47,123 bases of DNA from Chloroflexi bacterium 54-19 (GCA_001898225.1 MKTJ01000073.1:1-47123); one strand, 5' to 3'. Counted from the stretch's first letter, positions 7,332 through 15,833 are shown. The notes: generated from the letters alone by a model not told the origin. Made by a program: numbers and translations.

Positions 7332-7976
7332 ATGTTCAGGCTGGAAGACTTGCGCCGGGTTGGCTGGACGCAGTTATTTGGGGGTATGGTGACCCTTATC
7401 GTGGGTATTATTGCCCAGATTGCGATTGGGTTTAACCTGACGCCCGTTGTCACTCAAAACTTTATCTACTACATTCTTTTTTCGATTGGCTGGTTTTTGT
7501 TCAGCCAGTTTGTTATGGCCTCGATTTATAAGCGGTTGCTGCCGGAACAAAAAAGGGCCAAGCTAACCCAGTTGAGCGCCCCGGTCACGACTCCACCCGT
7601 CGGTCGTTTTGGCATGGCCTTTCAGTACACTGAAATTATTTATGTGGTGGCCTGGGTTGTGGGCCTGGTGGTTATCATTCTGCTGGCGGGGCAAAACCTG
7701 ACCCTGCCTATCGGCGGGTTCGTAGCGGCCTGGCTGGTCGGTGGAGGCATCGGGCGGTTGCGTTTTTCCTCAAAAGTCAAACAGGAAGAAGAAGAACAGG
7801 GTCTTAAATTCTACTTTAGCGACTCTTTCCTGGGGCCTTCGACTTCGGTTGCGTTCTATAGTCCCAAACCGGAAGACCAACCGGTCGCAACCGCTGCCGG
7901 TAGCGTTCCTTCGAACCTTCCGCCGGGCGTCAAACGCCGGGCCGCCGCTCCCCAGGGTACCAAAACCGGGAAATAG
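7332..7976 (+). CDS. Conserved membrane protein, unknown function
   Basis: A 214-residue protein with four predicted membrane helices (about residues 13-34, 43-64, 96-117 and 121-140). A charged cytosolic part follows (KVKQEEEEQ), and the tail is Pro/Ala-rich. GGGAG near 7317-7321 overlaps the end of the lipoprotein gene 6 bases upstream, so translation may be coupled. I do not recognise a family. It may anchor or assist the lipoprotein encoded before it, but that rests on neighbourhood only. Confidence 0.7.
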   Translation: MFRLEDLRRVGWTQLFGGMVTLIVGIIAQIAIGFNLTPVVTQNFIYYILFSIGWFLFSQFVMASIYKRLLPEQKRAKLTQLSAPVTTPPVGRFGMAFQYTEIIYVVAWVVGLVVIILLAGQNLTLPIGGFVAAWLVGGGIGRLRFSSKVKQEEEEQGLKFYFSDSFLGPSTSVAFYSPKPEDQPVATAAGSVPSNLPPGVKRRAAAPQGTKTGK

Positions 7977-7981
7977 TTGGT

Positions 7982-8815
7982 TTACCCGTTTAGCTCTAAA
8001 TTTACTTTCTGGCCTAACCAGGCGGGGGAATTTTCAGAATTCCCCCGCAGGTCATCGGCTCGACCGTTGACCCTGGCAATTTCCAGGAAGCCGTTGCTGC
8101 CAAACAGCACCACCAATTCCCCTTTGCTTGCCTCGCCATAGGTCCGTACCAACCCGTGTAACTTAAAACTTTCCGCGATTGAAATTTCCGCTGTCGCCAG
8201 CTTTTCCGTGCCTATTCCTTCAAAAGCCTTTTCAGGGATATTCGTCACCAGGGTCCCAAAGTGGTCCACGTGGACGATTTCCCCGTTTATGCTGTGGCGT
8301 TCCGGCCCTTCGACCCAGTCCGGCCACAAACCGGGTAAACGGACCAGCGACACAGTTGGAACCAGCGGCCCGATTTCTTGCCAGTCTTCACCTAATGTAA
8401 GGTGAGCGGCGGCAGGGGCAAAGACATCCCGCCCGTGAAAAGTGGCGCTGACCTCCGGTCTCTGAAAGCGGGGATTGCTTATCTCGCGGGCCGAAGCGTC
8501 CGGAAATTTATCCAGGATATACGAAAAGAGGCCGTTATCGGGGCCGACAAAGTAGCCCGTACCCGGTACGTTAAGGCATATCCCCTTGCGATGAGTGCCG
8601 ACACCAGGGTCCACCACGGCAACGTGGACCGTTTCCGGTGGGAAATAGGGGTAGGCGTTTTGCAAAAGAAAGGCCCCTTCCCGCACGGCCTGGGGCGAGA
8701 CCTGGTGGGTCAGGTCAATCACCTGGGCGGCAGGGTTGAGGCCATAAATAACCCCCTTCATTATCCCGACATAGGGGTCTTTCTCGCCAAAGTCGGTCAA
8801 AAGGGTTATCAACAT
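7982..8815 (-). CDS. SAM hydrolase (SAM hydroxide adenosyltransferase, DUF62)
   Basis: A 277-residue member of the chlorinase/fluorinase-like family that in most bacteria hydrolyses S-adenosylmethionine to adenosine and methionine. Family signatures are clear: ITLLTDFGEKDPYVGIMKG at the N-terminus, VHVAVVDPGVGT in the middle, GYFVGPDNGLF (the nucleoside-binding segment), and a C-terminal beta-barrel with HVDHFGTLVTNI and LFGSNGFLEIARV. It is the last gene of a leftward three-gene unit; one base separates it from a SAM-dependent methyltransferase, so SAM use links the two. It overlaps nothing on the other strand and ends 6 bases from the convergent membrane-protein gene. Confidence 0.92.
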   Translation of the reverse strand: MLITLLTDFGEKDPYVGIMKGVIYGLNPAAQVIDLTHQVSPQAVREGAFLLQNAYPYFPPETVHVAVVDPGVGTHRKGICLNVPGTGYFVGPDNGLFSYILDKFPDASAREISNPRFQRPEVSATFHGRDVFAPAAAHLTLGEDWQEIGPLVPTVSLVRLPGLWPDWVEGPERHSINGEIVHVDHFGTLVTNIPEKAFEGIGTEKLATAEISIAESFKLHGLVRTYGEASKGELVVLFGSNGFLEIARVNGRADDLRGNSENSPAWLGQKVNLELNG

Positions 8816-8816
8816 T

Positions 8817-9650
8817 TTAGCTCTCCGCTTTGTGGCCGGTATACAAGAGGTGCCCGCTCATTCCTAAAATGCTGGGGTCACCGGCAGTTTGGAAGACCAG
8901 GTCGAGGGCAGCCTGATAGGTCGTTGGGTCGGCGGTCTTGAGGTCGAGCAAAGTATCCTGTAACCCGGCGGCGATGCCATCCGTACCCAGGAGGTTTAGG
9001 CCGGTCAGGCCAAACCTTTGGAAAAAGGGGAAAATATCGAAAGGGTGAACCCCGAAGCCCTGGTTAAATCTTCCGGGCACTTCGTTTGTGAAATGGCCGT
9101 TTTCGAGAAGTTGGTTTAGCCAGCCAGGTTGGGTCAGGTGATGGCGTTCGTCCGGCAGGGCCAGGGTCCGCCGCAAAAAGGTGTAGACGGGCATAAAAGC
9201 GACAAAGGCCAGCCCGCCCGGTTTGAGGACCCGTACAATTTCACTGGCCGCTTTCTCCCGGTCAGAGGCATCGGGGAGGTGGTAGAAGGGTCCTAGACTC
9301 AGGACCGCGTTGAAACTGGCGTCCGGCCAGCGGGAAAGGTCGGTCGCATCGGCTTCGACAATATCCGAAAACTTCTCGGTTAAGCCCGCTTCGTTTATTT
9401 TGGTCCGGGCTATCTCCAGTAACTCCCCTGAAAGGTCGGCCAGGGTCACCGTGTGACCTTGCCCGGCCAGCCAGATAGCGTAACGGCCCGGCCCACCTCC
9501 AATATCGAGGATGGCGCTGCCAGGCCTTAAAAAAGATTTGAGGGCGCGGGTAGTGACCTCGAATTCCACCTCACCCTCGGCGGAAGTCAGGCGAAGCCAC
9601 TCCCGTTCGCCCATGCCTTTGTAATAAGTTTTGACTTCGTCTCGACTCAT
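8817..9650 (-). CDS. Class I SAM-dependent methyltransferase
   Basis: A 277-residue methyltransferase with a Rossmann-like core. Motif I is AILDIGGGPGRYAIWLA (about 43-59), motif II is the acidic strand end TLADLS, and VLSLGPFYHLPD followed by VLKPGGLAFVAFMP gives the motifs downstream. The C-terminal third (about 180-277) varies and probably forms the substrate cap. The substrate is unknown. It sits in the middle of the three-gene unit, 6 bases after the gene before it and 1 base before the SAM hydrolase. Confidence 0.88.
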   Translation of the reverse strand: MSRDEVKTYYKGMGEREWLRLTSAEGEVEFEVTTRALKSFLRPGSAILDIGGGPGRYAIWLAGQGHTVTLADLSGELLEIARTKINEAGLTEKFSDIVEADATDLSRWPDASFNAVLSLGPFYHLPDASDREKAASEIVRVLKPGGLAFVAFMPVYTFLRRTLALPDERHHLTQPGWLNQLLENGHFTNEVPGRFNQGFGVHPFDIFPFFQRFGLTGLNLLGTDGIAAGLQDTLLDLKTADPTTYQAALDLVFQTAGDPSILGMSGHLLYTGHKAES

Positions 9651-9656
9651 CTGAAT

Positions 9657-10205
9657 CTATCGCTTACGACCGCCTGCTTTCGCCAGTTTAGGGCTGTGCC
9701 AGGTTACGGTCAGGTCTTCCCCGACGGGCAGGTTTTGCCACCTCTGCTCCATTATACGCAATTCGGCGCAGACTCGCTTCACCTCGCCCTGGCTGATCTG
9801 GCTGTATTCCGAATGGTCGTCCACCCAGGCCTGTCTCAGCATCTTCTGGACGCGAGGCCAGTCGTTTTCGATACCCATCTGGGCCACCCCGGCCATAAGA
9901 CCGACCAGGACTTCGGACTGGGTACCGGTGCGTGGCTGCTCGCGGACAGCGGTATAGGACCGCTCGGCGGCGTGGGGTAGTTGGCGCCCTTCCAGTATTT
10001 TCATCCCTGAAAAGACCGCCCCGGCGGCTACCCGGCCCCAAAAGCCGTACTGTAAACCCAGGCTGTTTTCGATTACAAAATGAATCAGGTCGTGGGGTAG
10101 CCAATCCGGGTGGTCGTAGCCGGGTACCCAGACCCTGACTTTGTCGTCCCGTACGGCTACCGAGGAATAGGTGCGTTCGCCACTGCGGGTAAATGTGATT
10201 TCCAA
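9657..10205 (-). CDS. Conserved hypothetical protein, first gene of SAM operon
   Basis: A 182-residue soluble protein with no family I can name. Its most distinctive part is LPHDLIHFVIENSLGLQYGFWGRVAAGAVF (starting near residue 36), whose His-x3-His spacing followed by Glu recalls metal-dependent hydrolase helices, though this is only a resemblance. The tail is basic (KLAKAGGRKR). It has a consensus promoter and is followed at 6 bases by the methyltransferase. Its function may therefore lie in the same SAM-using pathway. Confidence 0.7.
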   Translation of the reverse strand: MEITFTRSGERTYSSVAVRDDKVRVWVPGYDHPDWLPHDLIHFVIENSLGLQYGFWGRVAAGAVFSGMKILEGRQLPHAAERSYTAVREQPRTGTQSEVLVGLMAGVAQMGIENDWPRVQKMLRQAWVDDHSEYSQISQGEVKRVCAELRIMEQRWQNLPVGEDLTVTWHSPKLAKAGGRKR

Positions 10206-10248
10206 AAACTACCTGAACCTTTTTAACAGGAATTCCTTAGCAACATCA

Positions 10249-10262
10249 ATCTAAGCTTAGAT
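10249..10262. promoter_or_regulatory. Palindromic operator candidate at SAM-operon start
   Basis: ATCTAAGCTTAGAT is a perfect 14-bp palindrome just downstream of the minus-strand -10 box, covering the expected transcription start of the three-gene operon. A repressor bound here would block transcription. No cognate regulator is adjacent. Confidence 0.45.
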
Positions 10263-10268
10263 GGTTGT

Positions 10269-10297
10269 ATTATAAAAGGGAATTTTTCCACTGTCAA
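10269..10297 (-). promoter_or_regulatory. Consensus sigma-70 promoter of SAM operon
   Basis: On the minus strand: TTGACA, exactly 17 bases, TATAAT. Both boxes match the consensus completely, making this one of the strongest-looking promoters in the window. Confidence 0.8.
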
Positions 10298-10328
10298 GGT
10301 TTAGCTTTTCCAAAAAGGGAATGCAAAG

Positions 10329-10442
10329 TTTTTAGTGGTTAGTTTTCAGGGATTGGCGCACCCGCAGGGACGAGCGCAGTTTAGAAATGACAAATTCCAG
10401 GGAAAGCGACTGTCCTTTGGTACAGTCTGAAAACTGTCCGGG
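10329..10442. repeat. Intergenic repeat cluster
   Basis: TTTTTAGTGGTTAGTTTTCAG (10329-10349 approximately) resembles the AGTGTTCAGTTTTTAG-type motifs found near 39720, 41370 and 42420. Further on, GACTGT...ACAGTC and ACTGTCCGGGGG (about 10409-10442) resemble the ACAGTCCGGGGACAGT stretch near 39650 and GGGACTGTCCC near 12478. These look like degenerate members of dispersed non-coding repeats. Confidence 0.4.
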
Positions 10443-10569
10443 GGTGCGATGTCTTGCCCGGCTATAAAAGGTACATTAGGAGTGAAAAAAGAAATTTTTA
10501 TAAGGGGCCGGGGATAACCCGATTGAAACGAGCGTAATAATAAAAATTATTAGTGAAAGCAGGTAGAAA

Positions 10570-11283
10570 ATGAGCGGAACGAACCCTAAAGTAGCCCTGG
10601 TGACCGGGGCCAGCCAGGGACTTGGCCTGGCGTTAGCCGAGCGGCTGGTGAAAGACGGCTGGAAACTCATTATAGACGCGCGCGGGGAAGCAGCCCTGGC
10701 GGCGGCCTATCAGAAACTGGCCGCGCACGGGCGGGTGCTGGCGGTCCAGGGCGATGTTACCGACCCCGCGCACCGCCAGGAGTTGGCCATAACCGCCGCC
10801 CGCCTGGGCGGGGTCGATTTGCTGGTCAATAACGCCGGGATGCTAGGCCCCAGTCCCCAACCGGCCCTGCTCGATTATCCGCTAGAAACCTTAGAAAAGG
10901 TCTACCGGGCGAATGTAATCGCCCCGCTGGGGGTTATACAGGCCGTCCGCCAGCACCTAAAACCGGGTGCGGTCATCCTGAATATTACGTCTGACGCCGG
11001 GGTCGAAGCCTATCCGGGGTGGGGCGGGTACGGGTCTAGCAAGGCGGCCCTCGAACAGCTATCAAATATCCTGGCGGCAGAAAATCCTGACTGGCGGGTC
11101 TACTGGCTCGACCCCGGCGATATGCGGACGGCCATGCACCAGGCCGCTTTCCCCGGCGAAGACATCAGCGACCGCCCCCTGCCGGAAGCGAGCGTACCGG
11201 GCGTCCTGGAACTCATCCAGAGCGAACGCCCCAGTGGCCGCTACCGGGCCAGCCAGTTTGCCGGGGCGACTTCCACGATTTAG
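10570..11283 (+). CDS. Short-chain dehydrogenase/reductase
   Basis: A 237-residue NAD(P)-dependent oxidoreductase of the classical SDR type. The cofactor motif TGASQGLG (12-19) is a variant of TGxxxGxG; LLVNNAGMLG, the catalytic Ser in ILNITSDAG, and the Tyr-x3-Lys pair in GGYGSSKAAL are all present. The substrate is unknown. The Arg near DARGE after the second strand would suit NADP, weakly. It is followed 15 bases later by a QueA-family gene on the same strand, so the two are probably one transcript. Confidence 0.88.
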   Translation: MSGTNPKVALVTGASQGLGLALAERLVKDGWKLIIDARGEAALAAAYQKLAAHGRVLAVQGDVTDPAHRQELAITAARLGGVDLLVNNAGMLGPSPQPALLDYPLETLEKVYRANVIAPLGVIQAVRQHLKPGAVILNITSDAGVEAYPGWGGYGSSKAALEQLSNILAAENPDWRVYWLDPGDMRTAMHQAAFPGEDISDRPLPEASVPGVLELIQSERPSGRYRASQFAGATSTI

Positions 11284-11298
11284 AAATGAGGTTTTCCA

Positions 11299-12414
11299 AT
11301 GTTTGGTGTTCCCACAACCGGGAAGAATTTTAACCTGACTTACCTGGTTGACGATAAACTACCGCTGGGCCGAGCCCTCGACTTTGAGTTGCCGCCCAGC
11401 CTTGAAGCCGCTGAGCCCCCTGAAGCACGGGGGCTCAGCCGGGACGAGGTGCGGTTGATGGTGTCCTACCTGCACGACAACCGGGTCGTCCACAGCGCTT
11501 TCCGCCAGATTGACCAATTTTTTGAGGCGGGGGATGTACTGGTAATCAACACGAGCGGCACCCTCAACGCCGCCTTGCCAGCGACCAGGGCTAACGGCCA
11601 GCACCTCGAATTGCATCTCTCGACCCGGCTACCGGGCGACCGCTGGACGGTAGAGGTGCGCCTGCCGGAAGACGGCACGACCCGGCCTTTCCGGGAAGAT
11701 ATGGCCGGTGAAACCTTAACCCTGCCTGCCGGGGCGACCGTTACCCTGCAAGAACCCTACAAACCGGCGGGCAACGACCCGGCCCGGCTCTGGTTGGCCT
11801 TGCTCGATTTACCCGAAAAGCTGGAAGATTACCTGGCAAAAAACGGTTTTCCCATCCGCTACAGTTACGTCCGCGCCCAATGGCCGAGCGAGTACTACCA
11901 GACGGTATATACCACCGAGGCGGGGAGCGCCGAGATGCCCTCGGCGGGTCGGGCTTTTACCGAGAAGGTTATCACCCGGTTGGTGGCGAAGGGAATCCAG
12001 GTTGCCCCGCTCCTGCTCCATACCGGCGTTGCCAGCCTGGAAGACCACGAACCGCCCTATGACGAGTACTATAGGGTGTCTCAGGAAACGGCGGACCTGG
12101 TGAACCGGGCCAGGACCACCGGGAAACGGGTCATAGCCGTTGGCACGACCGCCATCCGGGCGCTCGAAACGGTAACTGATGAAAAGGGGATGGTCCACGC
12201 CGGGGAGGGTTGGACCGGCCTGGTTATTACGCCTGAAAGAGGGTTGCACTCGGTGAATGGCCTCCTGACCGGTTTTCACGAGCCGAAGGCGACCCACCTG
12301 GCGATGATTGAGGCCCTGGCCGGGCTCGAACACTTGAAAGTGACCTACCCGGAAGCTTTGGAGCAGGGCTACCTCTGGCACGAATTCGGCGACTTGCACC
12401 TTATTCTGCCTTGA
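11299..12414 (+). CDS. Divergent QueA-family SAM:tRNA ribosyltransferase-isomerase-like protein
   Basis: A 371-residue protein clearly related to QueA, which transfers and isomerises the ribosyl part of SAM onto preQ1-tRNA to give epoxyqueuosine. Matching parts include GDVLVIN, YYQTVYTTEAGSAE, KGIQVAPLLLHTGV, YYRVSQETADLVNRA and VIAVGTTAIRALET. However, signature motifs as I recall them differ: NDTRV reads NTSGT, PTAGLHFT reads PSAGRAFT, and the GTFRPV stretch reads ASLEDH. It may therefore act on another substrate, or be a lineage-specific QueA. GAGG lies before the ATG. No other queuosine gene is in the window. Confidence 0.8.
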   Translation: MFGVPTTGKNFNLTYLVDDKLPLGRALDFELPPSLEAAEPPEARGLSRDEVRLMVSYLHDNRVVHSAFRQIDQFFEAGDVLVINTSGTLNAALPATRANGQHLELHLSTRLPGDRWTVEVRLPEDGTTRPFREDMAGETLTLPAGATVTLQEPYKPAGNDPARLWLALLDLPEKLEDYLAKNGFPIRYSYVRAQWPSEYYQTVYTTEAGSAEMPSAGRAFTEKVITRLVAKGIQVAPLLLHTGVASLEDHEPPYDEYYRVSQETADLVNRARTTGKRVIAVGTTAIRALETVTDEKGMVHAGEGWTGLVITPERGLHSVNGLLTGFHEPKATHLAMIEALAGLEHLKVTYPEALEQGYLWHEFGDLHLILP

Positions 12415-12549
12415 GCCGGGTTCATCCTGACTTGGAAGAGTAGGAAAGAAAGGTTACCGAAAGCCCGGGACGGTACCAGTACTCCTACCAATACCAGGGA
12501 CTGTCCCAGGGACCTATGGTCAAAAAGGTCATAGGAAGAATGAGTAAAG

Positions 12550-12580
12550 GCCCCCATGACTAATGTAAGGGGGCTTTTCT
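12550..12580 (+). terminator. Rho-independent terminator after QueA-like gene
   Basis: GCCCCC (12550-12555) pairs with GGGGGC (12569-12574), followed by TTTTCT. It lies 135 bases after the stop codon and before the zinc-ribbon gene. Confidence 0.7.
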
Positions 12581-12690
12581 ATTGCTAAATTCCGGCCATA
12601 ATTTAAAATACAAGGCATGTAAACGATACTTTACGAACGATTTATTGCCGTAGTCTGAGTCCCAGAAACCTCTTATCAGGAGTTTTAGGT

Positions 12691-12879
12691 ATGAAGTGTA
12701 ATAGGTGTAACACGTTTAACCCGGAGGGGTTCCGCTTTTGTGCGTCCTGTGGCCGGGCCCTTTTATATAAACCGTCCAAGCCTTTGATTTCTCCTAAATC
12801 TACTACCTGGAGTAATCTATCTGAGCCAAAGAAGGCAAAGTCCGGCTGGTTCAACTGGCATTTTGGTAGTAAACCATAA
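12691..12879 (+). CDS. Small zinc-ribbon protein
   Basis: A 62-residue peptide. Residues 3-20 form a typical rubredoxin-like zinc ribbon: CNRC, a short spacer containing NPEGFRF, then CASC. The rest is basic and Ser/Pro/Trp-containing without predicted structure. AGGAG lies 8 bases before ATG 12691 and a hairpin terminator follows about 100 bases later, so it is a free-standing gene. Such ribbons usually bind protein or nucleic acid; no role is proposed. It may instead be a remnant of a longer zinc-ribbon membrane protein. Confidence 0.65.
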   Translation: MKCNRCNTFNPEGFRFCASCGRALLYKPSKPLISPKSTTWSNLSEPKKAKSGWFNWHFGSKP

Positions 12880-12979
12880 CCGTTATTGGTTTGGTAGAAC
12901 AGGTATTTTAAACTTGGTTGGTTAGCCAGTGTAGGCCTACAAATCAACTATTTCCATTAAACAAAATTCTGCTTCCTTC

Positions 12980-13011
12980 AGGTCGGCTCCCCCAGAGCCG
13001 ACCTTTATTTT
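12980..13011 (+). terminator. Terminator of the zinc-ribbon gene
   Basis: AGGTCGGCTC (12980-12989) and GAGCCGACCT (12995-13004) form a perfect 10-bp stem with a 5-base loop, followed by TTATTTT. Confidence 0.8.
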
Positions 13012-13015
13012 AAAG

Positions 13016-13053
13016 AAAAAAGAAACCCGCCGGAAAGGGCGGGTTTCTTTTTT
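13016..13053 (-). terminator. Terminator of the beta-glucosidase gene
   Basis: A long A/T-flanked hairpin with core AAACCCGCC (13023-13031) and GGCGGGTTT (13038-13046). The A-run on the left becomes a U-run for leftward transcripts and the T-run on the right serves rightward ones, so it can stop both strands. It lies 14 bases after the GH1 stop codon. Confidence 0.8.
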
Positions 13054-13066
13054 GTCCGGTAAAAAT

Positions 13067-14452
13067 TTATGGGTAAGTGACCCTGGTATCCGGTAAAGCG
13101 TTGTCGCGGGCAACCCCGGCGTACCAGAAACCGCTATCTTTGATGGTACGCTGCTGGGTGGAATAGTCCACGTAGACGATACCAAAGCGCCGGGTGTAGC
13201 CCCAGGCCCACTCGTAATTATCCATCAGGCTCCAGGCGAAATACCCGGCCAGGGGGACGCCTTCCTGGATGGCCCGGTGCGATTGGACGAGGTGTTCCTG
13301 GATATAAAAGTGGCGCAACCGGTCGTGGACCTTGCCGTTGGCGTCCGGCGCTTCTTCGCCGCTCGAACCGTTTTCGGTGACATAAATCTTGGTCAAAGGG
13401 TATTCCCGGTTCAGGCGGACCAGCAGGTCGTAAAGCCCCGGCGGGTAAACTTCCCAGTCCATGGTCGTATAGATGCCGGGCAACTTTACTTCCTCGCCCC
13501 CGACCACGCCCGGTTCCGCTTTGCGGACGTGCCGGATATAGTAGTTGATACCCAGGAAGTCGACCGGGGTCTTCATAATTTCAAAATCGCCCGGTTGGAC
13601 CGGGACGGTAACCCCGTCAGGTAGTGAATTGAGATAGGTCTGGGGATACTCGCCCCGGAAAATGGGGTCGAGATAGACCCGGTTGTCGAGGTCGTAGCCT
13701 TCCTCTGCGGCCTGGCGGTCGGCAGGCGAATCGCTTGCGGGGTCGAAACTCCACAGGTTCAGAGTGATACCGACTTCGGCCTGGGGCGCGTTTCGGCGGA
13801 TAACCGGGACGGCCAGCCCGTGCGCCAGCAAAAGATGGTGGGTGGCGGCGACCTGTAAAGCCGGGTCGGTCAGGCCGGGAGCGTGGATGCCCAGGCCATA
13901 CCCCAGCACCGCCGAACACCAGGGCTCGTTAAAAGTGGTGTAGCTGCTTATCCGGTCGCCCAGGCGGCGCGAAACGATGTCGGCATACTCGACAAAGGCT
14001 TCGGCGGTGGCGCGGTTGGTCCAGCCGCCCTGGTCTTCGAGGGCCTGGGGCAAGTCCCAGTGATAGAGAGTGGCGTAAGGTTTGATACCGGCCTGCAATA
14101 GTTCGTCGGTCAGGCGGTCGTAAAAGTCGAGCCCTTTTTCATTTATCGCGCCCCGACCATCCGGCAGGATACGCGGCCAGGCTATCGAAAAACGATAGGC
14201 CCCCAGGTTGAGTTGTTTCATCAGGGCCACGTCTGAGCGGTAGCGGTGATAGTGGTCGCAAGCAATGTCCCCGGTATCGCCGTTCAAGACTTTGCCGGGA
14301 GTGCGGCTAAAGGTATCCCAGATAGACGGTTTGCGTCCGTCCTCGTTGACAGCGCCTTCGATTTGATAGGCGGCTGTCGCCGACCCCCAGATAAAATTGG
14401 CCGGAAATTGCAACCGGTTACTCTGGTCCGGGGACTGCTCGGTAATTGTCAT
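13067..14452 (-). CDS. bglB: GH1 beta-glucosidase
   Basis: A 461-residue family-1 glycoside hydrolase that splits beta-glucosides such as cellobiose with retention of configuration. The N-terminal signature FIWGSATAAYQIEGA is at 20-34, the acid/base Glu176 lies in TFNEPW and the nucleophile Glu360 in YVTENGS. The aglycone/glycone-site stretch LMDNYEWAWGY near the C-terminus is complete, and no signal peptide is present, so it works in the cytosol. It lies 48 bases after the lacI-type gene on the same strand, and AAAAGG precedes the start. The pair is probably a sugar-induced operon; no sugar transporter is next to it. Confidence 0.95.
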   Translation of the reverse strand: MTITEQSPDQSNRLQFPANFIWGSATAAYQIEGAVNEDGRKPSIWDTFSRTPGKVLNGDTGDIACDHYHRYRSDVALMKQLNLGAYRFSIAWPRILPDGRGAINEKGLDFYDRLTDELLQAGIKPYATLYHWDLPQALEDQGGWTNRATAEAFVEYADIVSRRLGDRISSYTTFNEPWCSAVLGYGLGIHAPGLTDPALQVAATHHLLLAHGLAVPVIRRNAPQAEVGITLNLWSFDPASDSPADRQAAEEGYDLDNRVYLDPIFRGEYPQTYLNSLPDGVTVPVQPGDFEIMKTPVDFLGINYYIRHVRKAEPGVVGGEEVKLPGIYTTMDWEVYPPGLYDLLVRLNREYPLTKIYVTENGSSGEEAPDANGKVHDRLRHFYIQEHLVQSHRAIQEGVPLAGYFAWSLMDNYEWAWGYTRRFGIVYVDYSTQQRTIKDSGFWYAGVARDNALPDTRVTYP

Positions 14453-14500
14453 AAAATTTATACCTTTTCTTCTTTGAACCTCTCTTGTTTCCCGGCGTAA

Positions 14501-15589
14501 TTAATTGAGGCTGCGGACCGAATCGCGTTCGATTAGCTGGGTATGCAGCAATGTCTGCGTGATAGGCAGATTCGGGTATTTAACCCGTTCAATTAATTTG
14601 CGGACGGCGGCCCGTCCAATTCCCACCGGGTCGGCCCGGACGGTCGTCAGGGCCGGGGAAACGAGTTTAGCGGTTTCCGCGTCATCAAAACCAATAATAG
14701 AGACATCTTCTGGGACCCGCAAGCCCCGTGTTCGTAAAGCCTGCATGAACCCAAAGGCGCTCCAATCGTTCGAACAAAAATAGGCTGTGCAGTCCAAATC
14801 TCGTTCGAAAACGGTCTGGGCGGCGGCGATACCACCGTCCAGGGTCAGGTTGCCCGGCAACACGTAGGCCGGGGTAAAGGGAATCCCGGCTTCTTCGAGT
14901 CCGCGGCGATAACCTTCAAAGCGTTGTTGAATGGTGCTGTGCGGCAGGCCGTCCAGGAAACCAATCCGGCGATGCCCTTTTTTAACCAGGTGCCGTGCCG
15001 CCGAGACCCCGCCCGAATAGTTGTCGTTCGAAACGGTATCAAGTGGCAGGTCGGGAAAGAGATGGTCCACCAGCACCGCAGGAAGTCCCAGGTCGGTCAG
15101 ACCGCCGACCAGTTTGTGGTCGATAAAGTTTATCAGGAGGAGGGCGTCCGCGTGCGACTCAAGGAGCATTTTGCGGCCCTGTTCGAGAGCGCGGCTCTCG
15201 TCCTCGATGATGCGGTAAATCAGGTGCAGCCCGTAACGGCGACATTCGGCTTCGACCCCACGCAATAGCGAGGGGAAGTAGGGGTCTTCCTCGCCGCTCC
15301 GCAGGGGCGAAATGATGGGGCGGCAGCAAAAGGCGATATGCGAAATCTCGGTGACGGTTTCCGACGGGTTAAAATTGCCGGACGGCTTGCCGATCTGGAT
15401 TTCCGGTTCGGTACGGCGGGGAAGCTGGTAATTGAGTTCGCGGGCTGCTTTGAAAACTCTTTCGCGTAAATCTTCTTCGACACCGGGCCGATTATTGAGG
15501 GACCGGGAGACCGTGCCGACTGAAACCAGGGCCCGGTTGGCAACATCCCGGATATTAACTTCTTTATGGCGTTTGGAGGTCTGGGTCAT
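14501..15589 (-). CDS. LacI-family transcriptional regulator
   Basis: A 362-residue sugar-responsive repressor. Residues 11-57 form the LacI helix-turn-helix with hinge: VNIRDVANRALVSVGTVSRSLNN and then VFKAARELNYQLP. A periplasmic-binding-like effector domain follows (about 75-355). It contains HADALLLINF, the strand LPAVLVDHLF, and VSNDNYSGGVSAARHLVKKGHRRIGFLDG typical of the family. It is upstream of the GH1 gene in the same direction and likely represses it until a beta-glucoside-derived sugar binds. Two CG-centred palindromes in its upstream region are candidate operators. Confidence 0.92.
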   Translation of the reverse strand: MTQTSKRHKEVNIRDVANRALVSVGTVSRSLNNRPGVEEDLRERVFKAARELNYQLPRRTEPEIQIGKPSGNFNPSETVTEISHIAFCCRPIISPLRSGEEDPYFPSLLRGVEAECRRYGLHLIYRIIEDESRALEQGRKMLLESHADALLLINFIDHKLVGGLTDLGLPAVLVDHLFPDLPLDTVSNDNYSGGVSAARHLVKKGHRRIGFLDGLPHSTIQQRFEGYRRGLEEAGIPFTPAYVLPGNLTLDGGIAAAQTVFERDLDCTAYFCSNDWSAFGFMQALRTRGLRVPEDVSIIGFDDAETAKLVSPALTTVRADPVGIGRAAVRKLIERVKYPNLPITQTLLHTQLIERDSVRSLN

Positions 15590-15637
15590 ACCTTACTCCC
15601 TTGAAAATGTCAATGAATGTTTCAAGCTGTTCATTCT

Positions 15638-15651
15638 GTTCATCGATGAAC
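15638..15651. promoter_or_regulatory. LacI-type operator candidate 1
   Basis: GTTCATCGATGAAC is a perfect 14-bp palindrome centred on CG, as in LacI/GalR operators. It lies in the 5' leader of the lacI-type gene. Confidence 0.5.
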
Positions 15652-15755
15652 GACACTTCGAATTGTTTTAAGGTAGATTAAAACTCAATTTCAACCTTGA
15701 AACCGATTATTTTGGGGTTAGGAATCGAGTTTTGCGGGCTGGGGCTTATAAATTT

Positions 15756-15784
15756 AATGTAGCATTGCCCTTGAACAAAGTCAA
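15756..15784 (-). promoter_or_regulatory. Promoter of lacI-bglB unit
   Basis: On the minus strand: TTGACT, 17 bases, TACATT. This gives a leader of about 160 bases containing operator candidate 1. Confidence 0.55.
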
Positions 15785-15821
15785 TAATTTTGCTAATTTT
15801 ACCTGACCTTTACTCGGAAGA

Positions 15822-15833
15822 ATGAACGTTCAT
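15822..15833. promoter_or_regulatory. LacI-type operator candidate 2
   Basis: ATGAACGTTCAT is a perfect 12-bp palindrome centred on CG, using the same ATGAAC half-site as candidate 1 in the opposite arrangement. It lies between the two divergent genes, upstream of the leftward promoter. Confidence 0.45.
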
